39,425 bases of DNA from JAYODW01 sp038116745 (GTDB lineage: Bacteria; Pseudomonadota; Gammaproteobacteria; Ga0077536): positions 1 through 39,425 of the forward strand of contig JAYODW010000040.1 of the NCBI GenBank assembly GCA_038116745.1. The letters run 5' to 3'. A program made the translations under genes and the position numbers. Positions within the stretch are counted from its first letter, which is position 1. The number at the start of each line of letters is the position of its first letter. The notes under the pieces are model-generated. The model was given only the letters and a program-made list of their open reading frames with translations, was not told the origin of the DNA and ran no database searches. Below are positions 1 to 6,224 of this stretch, one piece after another.

Positions 1-64
1 AGAAACGAAAGGCTGCGTGAATGGCTCACGCGACAACTACCTTGAAAATCGCCGCTTTCCAGTG

Positions 65-268
65 TCATATCTTTTTTTGTTCAGAATTATTTTGCCGCAT
101 AAAAAAATCATTGTTTATGACGTTTTGAAGATAGTCATGAACATGTTCAACAGTCTTATTGATGTGGATAACAATATTATCACCTTCGCCAGCAGTAAGT
201 AGATTGTAGCACTGATCAATAACGCAAGCTGGGGACTCGTGAGAACTAATGCTATGAACAATTTTCAT
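65..268 (-). CDS. Short ORF, possible truncated glycosyltransferase N-terminus
   Basis: A 67-residue ORF whose ATG overlaps the TGA of the upstream KfoC-like gene (ATGA), so it is probably translated by coupling. The first part (MKIVHSISSHESP, then IVIHINK) is reminiscent of the N-terminal strand-loop-strand of core-2/I-branching-type (GT14-like) glycosyltransferases, and loosely of the C-terminal module of Pasteurella hyaluronan synthase. That resemblance is from memory and weak. The frame ends at position 65 after a lysine-rich tail, far too short for a complete enzyme of that kind. The remaining 64 bases to the window edge look more GC-rich than the ORF. It may be a broken gene at a rearrangement junction, or a genuine small protein of unknown role. 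Confidence 0.45.
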   Translation of the reverse strand: MKIVHSISSHESPACVIDQCYNLLTAGEGDNIVIHINKTVEHVHDYLQNVINNDFFMRQNNSEQKKI

Positions 269-2298
269 GCTTGGTTGCTCTCGAATGAATACTTCCTAGA
301 TTCTGGTTTATCATCAGTAGCAGTGTATTTTTTTTCGAATATTTTTTGTCTGTTGAGTGACATATTTACAACTTTAAAATGATTCTCTTTTTGCAAACGC
401 AGTTTCTTAATGGAAGTATTTTCCCCATGAAGCACACGATTGTAACAAATTTTATTTATATGTTTAAAATTTCCTACTTCGCTTAGCTTGAGATACATAT
501 CATAGTCAACGGCATTGGTGATCTGTTCGTCAAACCCGCTGGTCATATACCAGGCCCTTGCAGTAAACATACGGAAATGATGGCAAATCATGGCGGTTGT
601 TAATTTTTTGCGCGAATATGTTGGCCAGTTGTAGCCATTGGCTATCAGGTTGCAATCTGCATCTACGTTTCTATTGGTTGTATAAACGCAGACTAGTCTG
701 TTATTGGCAAGCATTTCCTTTAAACACGTCTCAACAGCATCAGGTTCTAAAAAATCATCAGAGTCTAATTGTCCAATGTAAAACCCTCTGCACAGTTTTA
801 CTGCGGTGTTTGATGCTTTGCCAATGCCGCCATTTTCTTGTGTCACAAATTTTACGCGCGGGTTATTGCCATACTCGCCACGTATGGTGTCAAGGGTATT
901 GTCGGTAGAACCATCGTCACAAATACAGACTTCGAGGTCTGTGACCGTTTGATTGAGCGCGCTGTCGACACAGCGTTTGATGGTTTGTGCGCAATTATAA
1001 GCCGGTACGTATATTGAAACTAAAGGTACTGTGGTTACGGTCGCGCTTTCTATCGGTGTGAGTTTTCTGTAGAAATAAGGTACTTTTCGCTTCACGAGTT
1101 CGATGGTTATTGCCCTTCCTGTCGCACGGTCGGTTTCATTTTCTTTTCCGGGCGGCTCCTGATGATAAGCGAGTCCACCATCTAAGGCCTTAAAGAAGCA
1201 GCCGGCTCGATAGAGCCTGTAACCAAATTCATTATCTTCACCACCCCAGTGGGTAAATTCTTCGTCAAATGCGCCAACTTTCTCGATCCATTTTTTTGAA
1301 AAAGCCACATTTCCGCCACTGAAGTACCTAAAAGGCGAATCACATAGTCGTAAGTTGTCTGTTTTTTTAAAGTGTTCAAGACGCCAGTCTACGGATATCT
1401 CATCAGCATCTTTGCCGGCAACTTGATTGTTTGTTTTTACCTCGGGTAGTTTTTCTATTAATGTCTTGTCGCTAAGTACAGCATCACTAGATATCTCGTG
1501 TGTATCTATATATTTACGGGGGCCGATAAATGCAATATCTTCGCATTCACTTAGTGCGTCAGTATACGATTGTATCCACTCTGTTCCTGGCGCCATATCG
1601 CAGTCGAGGATGGCGATGAAATCATATTTAGCGGTACGCATGCCTAAATTTCTAACCGCGCATAACTGATAGCCGTAGTCTTTTTGCCGTACAAATTTAA
1701 TATCTATCCGGCTTTCGTATTTTCGAATAACTTTGAGTAACTCTTCTTTACTGCCATCATCCGCAACAATAACTTCAAATGGATGAGACGTTTCTTGGTT
1801 AACAAGGCAAGCAAGCGTTATATCTAATATGTTAGATCTATTGAAAGTCGGAATGACTACGCTTAAGCCCTGTTGACTTGAATTGGCTGACTTCTTATAC
1901 CTGTATTTTAGGTACCAGCTATAATCATTGGTTGACTCAGGCAGTGGAGCAAGCTTTAAATCTTTAGGCCAGTCATTTGGTATTGGATTGACATCTTTGC
2001 ACGCCAGCTCTTCTGATTTTCTGTTTTTAATCTTGTTGTAGTTGCTGACGCAGGTATTCAGTTCTACTTCAGATAGCTTGAACGTATTTTGAGGATCATT
2101 GTGCAACAGTATTTTCGTTATATCATCTAAAGATGAAAATGTTGCAATACCCGTTTGGCCTAGCTTTCTTTTACAAAGGGTTATGTTTGACGCAACGACG
2201 TGATCACCAAAAATGGCCGCGCCTTTTTCGTATATTTGAAGCGCTTCTTCAAAGAGCCCTTGTTCGTATTTAGCTCGGGCCCGTTTGAAATAATGCAT
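265..2298 (-). CDS. kfoC: KfoC-like bifunctional chondroitin/hyaluronan-type polysaccharide synthase
   Basis: A 677-residue enzyme with two GT2 (GT-A) domains. Such synthases alternately add a uronic acid and an N-acetylhexosamine at the cytoplasmic face to polymerise a glycosaminoglycan backbone. A TPR-like helical segment (about 1-45) is followed by a linker containing WPKDLKLAPLPESTNDY, a first GT2 domain (about 145-400; DCD at 232-234, WGGED at 351-355, then YHQEPPGKENETDR) and a second GT2 domain (about 426-650; DSD at 512-514, NAVDYDMYLKLSEVG). Order, length and motifs match E. coli K4 KfoC (about 686 aa) and the catalytic part of Pasteurella PmHAS/PmCS. The start at 2298 is chosen because AAGGAG lies 10 nt upstream and the N-terminus then aligns with KfoC; a longer frame to 2346 lacks support. 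The gene looks AT-rich beside the rest of the window, which suggests transfer. The exact sugars cannot be read from sequence. Confidence 0.92.
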   Translation of the reverse strand: MHYFKRARAKYEQGLFEEALQIYEKGAAIFGDHVVASNITLCKRKLGQTGIATFSSLDDITKILLHNDPQNTFKLSEVELNTCVSNYNKIKNRKSEELACKDVNPIPNDWPKDLKLAPLPESTNDYSWYLKYRYKKSANSSQQGLSVVIPTFNRSNILDITLACLVNQETSHPFEVIVADDGSKEELLKVIRKYESRIDIKFVRQKDYGYQLCAVRNLGMRTAKYDFIAILDCDMAPGTEWIQSYTDALSECEDIAFIGPRKYIDTHEISSDAVLSDKTLIEKLPEVKTNNQVAGKDADEISVDWRLEHFKKTDNLRLCDSPFRYFSGGNVAFSKKWIEKVGAFDEEFTHWGGEDNEFGYRLYRAGCFFKALDGGLAYHQEPPGKENETDRATGRAITIELVKRKVPYFYRKLTPIESATVTTVPLVSIYVPAYNCAQTIKRCVDSALNQTVTDLEVCICDDGSTDNTLDTIRGEYGNNPRVKFVTQENGGIGKASNTAVKLCRGFYIGQLDSDDFLEPDAVETCLKEMLANNRLVCVYTTNRNVDADCNLIANGYNWPTYSRKKLTTAMICHHFRMFTARAWYMTSGFDEQITNAVDYDMYLKLSEVGNFKHINKICYNRVLHGENTSIKKLRLQKENHFKVVNMSLNRQKIFEKKYTATDDKPESRKYSFESNQA

Positions 2299-2539
2299 GT
2301 TCAATATTCTCCTTCCGTATAGATAAAGCCGATAATCCGTTTTCACTTGCGACTACTACTACATCATATTCAATCGAGCTTTTTTCCAGCATCCTTTTCC
2401 ACAATGGAACGATAGCTTTTTCATCGGGCCTATCGTAAGCATCCATCACCATCGTTATTGCATGCCCACTGAGGTTACTTAGGAGGAGACGTGGTCGGGG
2501 TTGTTCGGACAGTGAATTCCAATTCTTAAGTGGATTCAC
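2270..2539 (-). pseudogene. Remnant of a gene upstream of the KfoC-like synthase, truncated by the IS
   Basis: An open frame runs into the AT-rich region from the IS side and ends 29 bases inside the synthase gene. The frame stays open upstream of the nominal GTG at 2539 towards the IS, as expected if an insertion cut off the 5' part. The readable part includes AITMVMDAYDRPDEKAIVP and YDVVVVASENG, which look like genuine protein. I do not recognise the family. No matching 5' half is visible on the other side of the IS, where only about 170 bases precede the next gene, so a deletion or rearrangement rather than simple insertion is likely. It could instead be a short functional ORF, but no ribosome binding site is evident. 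Confidence 0.4.
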
Positions 2540-2574
2540 TGCTGGTTGATGATTTCTGATGTTGCTGTTCCGGT

Positions 2575-2625
2575 GTGGACACTGTGGTCAACAAGCGCGC
2601 AGCGCTTTTGTCCACAAGTCCACAG
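2575..2625. repeat. Long imperfect inverted repeat just downstream of orfB
   Basis: Left arm 2575-2598 and right arm 2602-2625 both contain a GTGGAC / GTGG / AGCGC pattern in opposite orientation. The core AAGCGC-GCA-GCGCTT is perfect. It lies directly after the transposase stop codon and probably belongs to the IS end, where it may fold in RNA or act as a terminator. There is only a short T tract (four bases), on the plus strand. Confidence 0.55.
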
Positions 2626-2629
2626 TGGT

Positions 2630-3460
2630 TCACGCCGCCACCTTCTGGTCGGCGAGCGATCCGTAGTAGAACCCATCCGGTGTTTGCCGGTCCAGCTTCG
2701 AGTGCGGACGCCGCGTATTGTAGAACCTGAAGTAGCAATCGATTCCCTCCCGGGCCTCGCTCACCGTTGCGTACGCATGCAGGTATACCTCCTCGTACTT
2801 GACACTCCTCCAGACGCGTTCGACGAACACGTTGTCGCGCCAGCTCCCTTTGCCGTCCATGCTGAGATCGATCCCTTTGCTCCGCACCGCCTCGACGAAC
2901 GCTTGGCTCGTGAACTGGCTGCCTTGGTCGGTGTTCACGATCTGCGGCACGCCGAAGCGCTCATAGGCCTCCTCCAGCGCCTCCAGGCAGAACGCCGTAT
3001 CCATGGTGATCGAGAGCCGATGCGCGAGCACCTTGCGGCTCGCCCAATCCACAACCGCACACAAATACACAAACCCCCGGGCCATCGGAATGTAGGTTAT
3101 ATCCATGCCCCAGACTTGGTTCGCCCGCGTGATTGCAAGCCCGCGCAGCCGGTATGGAAACACCTGATGCTGCCGGTGGCGTTTGCTCGTGTTCGGACGC
3201 CGATAGAGCGCTTGAATGCCCATGCGGCGCATCAGCGTGCGTACGTGGTCGCGGCCGATTTGCTCGCCTTCCTGGTTCAGCAGATCACGCAGCATCCGGC
3301 TGCCAGCAAACGGATAATCCAGATGCAGCGCATCGATTCGGCGCATCAGTGCCAAGTCCCGATCCGGAATCGGCACCGGGTGGTAGTACACGCTCGAACG
3401 GCTGATGCCAAGAAGCGCCGCTTGCCGGGTAACCGACATCGGGCGAGTGCGGTCAATCAT
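2630..3460 (-). CDS. IS3-family transposase OrfB (DDE integrase domain)
   Basis: Catalyses strand transfer of the IS. The independent frame starts with ATG at 3460, overlapping the orfA stop (ATGA), and encodes about 276 residues. Recognisable parts are an N-terminal HTH_21-like segment (VTRQAALLGISRSSVYY), the first catalytic aspartate in VWGMDITYIP, the second in VNTDQGSQFTS, and the glutamate region VFVERVWRSVKYEEVYLHAY, followed by FYNTRRPHSKLDRQTPDGFY. All three acidic residues are present, so the domain looks intact. The same frame is open upstream to 3814, which is what lets a -1 frameshift from orfA create an OrfAB fusion. The product resembles the IS51-like branch of IS3. Confidence 0.93.
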   Translation of the reverse strand: MIDRTRPMSVTRQAALLGISRSSVYYHPVPIPDRDLALMRRIDALHLDYPFAGSRMLRDLLNQEGEQIGRDHVRTLMRRMGIQALYRRPNTSKRHRQHQVFPYRLRGLAITRANQVWGMDITYIPMARGFVYLCAVVDWASRKVLAHRLSITMDTAFCLEALEEAYERFGVPQIVNTDQGSQFTSQAFVEAVRSKGIDLSMDGKGSWRDNVFVERVWRSVKYEEVYLHAYATVSEAREGIDCYFRFYNTRRPHSKLDRQTPDGFYYGSLADQKVAA

Positions 3461-3759
3461 CGTTTTGCGCTCAGCATGCCCGCCTTGATGAGCGCGCCTT
3501 CTAAAAAATCGTTCTCCAACGTGAGCTCGCAGATCTTGGCGTGCAGCACCTTCAGATCGGCCGGAGGGCCGTCCTCGCGCTTGCCGCCGAACACGGCATC
3601 GGCGTTGCTCTGGAGTTGGGTCTTCCACTCCGTGATCTGGTTCGGGTGCACATCGAACTGTTTCGCCAGTTCCGCCAGCGTCTTCTCCCCGCGCAGTGCG
3701 GCCAGGGCCACCTTCGCCTTGAACTGCGCAGAATGGTTCCTTCGGGGTCTTCTGCTGAT
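3457..3759 (-). CDS. IS3-family OrfA (HTH protein), start codon uncertain
   Basis: The DNA-binding subunit of the transposase, about 100 residues. The region VALAALRGEKTLAELAKQFD followed by VHPNQITEWK is the usual IS3 OrfA helix-turn-helix, and LTLENDFLEGALIKAG is the C-terminal leucine-zipper part. The expected N-terminus (SRRPRRNHSAQFKAK) is in frame, but the codon where ATG is expected is ATC at 3759-3757, five bases after GGAG. No in-frame ATG precedes it within the element. Either ATG mutated to ATC, impairing the IS, or a rare start is used; an internal GTG near 3711 would remove part of the protein. Confidence 0.8.
   Translation of the reverse strand: MSRRPRRNHSAQFKAKVALAALRGEKTLAELAKQFDVHPNQITEWKTQLQSNADAVFGGKREDGPPADLKVLHAKICELTLENDFLEGALIKAGMLSAKR
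3502..3508 (-). promoter_or_regulatory. Putative -1 ribosomal frameshift site T_TTT_TTA
   Basis: In orfA the codons GAT-TTT-TTA form a canonical X_XXY_YYZ heptamer. A -1 slip continues directly into the orfB frame (FFRRRAHQGG, then MIDRTRP), giving an OrfAB fusion as is common in IS3 elements. Placement and frame fit exactly; use of the site is inferred. Confidence 0.6.
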
Positions 3760-4025
3760 GGTTGCTCCATCGAATACCGGCGTTTCCCACGCCGAGCGGG
3801 AGCAGTCTATCCACTTATCGCGCTGTCCAGAAAACCCCGGCCACCTCTAACCCCCGCTATGGCTTATGCTTTAACGGCATGACCTGCGCAGAAAACGGAG
3901 GGTCATTACACGTGCGGCACCTGCGCTTTAGCGACTGTCGAAAATCTCTTTTTATCAAACCCTGAAGCCTGAAAGCGATTCGATACTATTAATCAGCAGA
4001 GGAAGGTTATAACGCAATTGAGATT

Positions 4026-4850
4026 TCACGTATTCGGTCCCGAAGAAGTGCAGACAAGCATTTGAGTTCGCTGGCTGTAATTGGAAATCTTGTGCTCGAC
4101 GATCTTGAAATATGACCCTAAAAGTTTACCGAATTCGTCGAAAGTCCACTCTCGCACGTGAGCAGGATTCACTGGCGGCTGCAGCCACTCGGCCGTGCCG
4201 TGTACGTGCAACAGGTCTCTGTCTGGTGTGGAGAAGACGAGGTATTTGAATTTAGAGGCGGACAGCGAGGCGAGAAGCCAACTAGGGTCAACGAGGTGTT
4301 CAAGCACATCTGCACAAATTATAACGTCGCCGTCGAATGTCAACGACCTCTGTGAAGCATGGATTTCATACCAAGTGTGATTAGGGTATTTTAGCTTTAA
4401 ATGAGATATAACTTCTGGCAGATCATAACCTTCAGTTTGAAACTGGCTAAAATAGGTAATTAATTTATATGCTGATCCGCAGCCTATGTCGATAACTTTG
4501 CTGTAGCCGTTGCGGGCCATCAGCATATATGCATGCAGATATACTTCTAGCTGCCATTCGTCTTCATTGGCCGAGTCATCGAAATGCGTATAACTAGAGC
4601 GGCTCTGGTAATTTTCAGGTAATTCAAAATTGGAATCTAAGTCTTTTTTACGTGACCCAAATCTTTTTGTGTTATCCTGGGGACAGGGAGCTGTCGGAAG
4701 CGGGCAGGTATGTATGCATGCCTTGAGCCATTGATTTAATTCAGACTCCGCAATTAGACCTAAAGAAGAGCCTTTCAGGCTCCGGCGAAGCTTTTTGAGT
4801 TTCTTTGAAAGCAAAAAACTTCGTTTAAGGAGCTTTTGGCGTTTGCTCAT
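4026..4850 (-). CDS. SAM-dependent methyltransferase (Methyltransf_23-like)
   Basis: A predicted class I S-adenosylmethionine methyltransferase, probably modifying a sugar or glycan precursor given the neighbours. Motif I is VIDIGCGSAYKL (about residues 119-130 from the chosen start), followed by DLPEV after strand 2 and a post-I segment VIICADVLEHLVDP, the typical arrangement of this family. A basic N-terminal helix precedes the fold. The start at 4850 has AAAGG nine bases upstream; an in-frame ATG at 4949 would add 33 residues, lies 9 bases after the previous stop, but has no visible ribosome binding site. It is the last gene of a three-gene minus-strand unit. The region is somewhat AT-richer than the flanking glycan genes. 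The substrate is unknown. Confidence 0.82.
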   Translation of the reverse strand: MSKRQKLLKRSFLLSKKLKKLRRSLKGSSLGLIAESELNQWLKACIHTCPLPTAPCPQDNTKRFGSRKKDLDSNFELPENYQSRSSYTHFDDSANEDEWQLEVYLHAYMLMARNGYSKVIDIGCGSAYKLITYFSQFQTEGYDLPEVISHLKLKYPNHTWYEIHASQRSLTFDGDVIICADVLEHLVDPSWLLASLSASKFKYLVFSTPDRDLLHVHGTAEWLQPPVNPAHVREWTFDEFGKLLGSYFKIVEHKISNYSQRTQMLVCTSSGPNT

Positions 4851-4958
4851 ATTTATTTGCCTTTGCGGTCTTAGGGTTCGATCGATTGCCTGCCATAGCG
4901 TCGGAGTTCCGTAAGAAATTCGCGAGATCAATCCGTCGTTTCTCTGCATGGAAGATGG

Positions 4959-6224
4959 CTATTGCTGTTTAGCCTTTCTTTCAGACGCCAAAAAGTGGGA
5001 GGCCTCTAATTTTCGTAACCTGATATTTAATTCGGAGTTCTTTTCCTCGGCATTTGCTTTGGCCTGATTCGCCTGCTCCAGCTGTTTCTGCTTCTCAGCC
5101 GTTTGTGCCTNNNNNNNNNNNNNNNNNNNNNNNNNNNNNNNNNNNNNNNNNNNNNNNNNNNNNNNNNNNNNNNNNNNNNNNNNNNNNNNNNNNNNNNNNN
5201 NNNNNNNNNNCGCCTGGGTTAGTTGTTCGAGCTGTGTTGTCTGCTCTGCCGCGGTCTTCTCGGCATTCGCTTTGGCCTGATTCGCCTGCTCCAGCTGTTT
5301 CTGCTTCTCAGCCGTTTGTGCCTCGGCTTGTTGTTTCGCCTGGGTTAGTTGTTCGAGCTGTGTTGTCTGCTCTGCCGCGGTCTTCTCGGCACGCGCTTTG
5401 GCCTGATTCGCCTGCTCTAGCTGTTTCTGCTTCTCAGCCGTTTGCGCCTCGGCTTGTTGTTTCGCATCCAAAGCGTCACGCAGCTCCGACTCTAGCTTCG
5501 ACGCTTCCTGAGTGGCAGCAGCGAGACGGTTGCTGCTCTCGCTTAGTTGTGTCTCCAGGTGCCGAAGTCTTTGAACGAGGGGGTTACGACGCAGCCGCCA
5601 GATTGGTTGGTCGGGATCGCTGGCTTCGTCTCGCTCTTCGCTGTCAAAGCCCTCCTGAGAAAGCCATCTCAGTAATTCCGCTCCGGAGCCAGCCCCCTCA
5701 TAGAGCTCAGCATCACCGATTGTGACCTGCAGGTCGGAAAACCGCTCCAAGACTCCTTCCTTTGCAAGGGCGGCTAACACTTTCCGCTCGATGCCAGCGA
5801 GCTCGATGACTAAAAGATTCCTCAGCTTCGGGTTTATCTCCAATGCCTGGAGCAGCTCGCTAACTGCGCGCGTACGTACGGTTTTACTGCTCGCGGTTTT
5901 TAACCCTGGATAGAGGTCCCGGAGGCCAGAGGGTTGAGCCAGGCTGCTAGCAAATGGCAGGTTGAATGTTGTCCAGACCGCGTCCGCATCTGTATCGCTG
6001 ACAGTGGCCTGCTCGATGATAACTTGTGGGAAAGCGCGCGAGTTATCGTGGAGCTGGTTGCAGGTCTCGGGGTCGCCCTCGATGAGATAAATCTTGTTGG
6101 GTTCACATTTCAGATATCCGTCGAGCTCGGAACACAGTCCAGCCCCCAGGTGAACGATAGTGTCGACCCCCGAAAGGAGCAGCCGCTCCGCTGGCAAGTC
6201 TGCCAAGGGCGCCGTGGTATTCAT
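4959..6224 (-). CDS. FkbM-like methyltransferase-fold protein with tandem-repeat coiled coil
   Basis: The N-terminal part (about 15-200) has a Rossmann-type start (VDTIVHLGAG, then KIYLIEGDPE) and an IELAGIERKVL segment, resembling FkbM-like methyltransferases. From about residue 215 the protein becomes a long coiled coil with a 42-residue repeat (126 bp, six heptads) built on QAEAQTAEKQKQLEQANQAK and EQLTQAK. A 100-N gap interrupts the repeat array, so the true length is unknown. The reading frame is kept if the gap really holds 13 + 126n bases. The ATG overlaps the stop of the upstream coiled-coil gene (ATGA), indicating coupled expression. It likely acts at the cytoplasmic side of glycan assembly, perhaps scaffolding partners; that is inference. 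Confidence 0.8.
   Translation of the reverse strand: MNTTAPLADLPAERLLLSGVDTIVHLGAGLCSELDGYLKCEPNKIYLIEGDPETCNQLHDNSRAFPQVIIEQATVSDTDADAVWTTFNLPFASSLAQPSGLRDLYPGLKTASSKTVRTRAVSELLQALEINPKLRNLLVIELAGIERKVLAALAKEGVLERFSDLQVTIGDAELYEGAGSGAELLRWLSQEGFDSEERDEASDPDQPIWRLRRNPLVQRLRHLETQLSESSNRLAAATQEASKLESELRDALDAKQQAEAQTAEKQKQLEQANQAKARAEKTAAEQTTQLEQLTQAKQQAEAQTAEKQKQLEQANQAKANAEKTAAEQTTQLEQLTQAXXXXXXXXXXXXXXXXXXXXXXXXXXXXXXXXXXAQTAEKQKQLEQANQAKANAEEKNSELNIRLRKLEASHFLASERKAKQQ
5046..5462. repeat. 126-bp tandem repeat array (interrupted by assembly gap)
   Basis: Full copies are seen at 5211-5336 and 5337-5462, and a partial copy at about 5046-5110 before the gap. The two full copies differ at only a few bases. 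One more copy lies in the neighbouring gene at 7085-7210. Each unit encodes 42 residues of coiled coil. Confidence 0.9.
5111..5210. other. Assembly gap of exactly 100 N inside the repeat array
   Basis: Exactly 100 N is a conventional scaffold placeholder rather than a measured length. The flanks are two points of the same 126-bp unit separated by 13 bases, so the real missing sequence should be 13 bases plus a whole number of units. Confidence 0.95.

Larger units (their letters stand above)
2560..3850 (-). mobile_element. IS3-family insertion sequence (ends approximate)
   Basis: A typical IS3 layout: a helix-turn-helix orfA overlapping a DDE-transposase orfB, both on the minus strand. The exact ends are not resolved. 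The outer sequences read inward share TGGACA and scattered matches (about 2561-2580 against about 3828-3848), a poor terminal inverted repeat, and no clear target duplication was found. The element separates the AT-rich KfoC-like region from the remaining glycan cluster, so it may mark a recombination or deletion junction. Confidence 0.8.

Noticed and set aside
2546..3850. 434-residue plus-strand ORF
   Set aside because: It lies antisense to the complete IS3 transposase genes; the sequence is arginine/leucine-rich shadow translation with no domain.
5046..5462. CRISPR-like array
   Set aside because: Units are 126 bp, contiguous without spacers, and in frame within a coding sequence; this is a protein repeat.
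5054..5725. Plus-strand repeat ORF across the N gap
   Set aside because: Reverse-strand reading of the coiled-coil repeat array; the minus-strand frame makes regular heptads and overlaps neighbouring genes as an operon.
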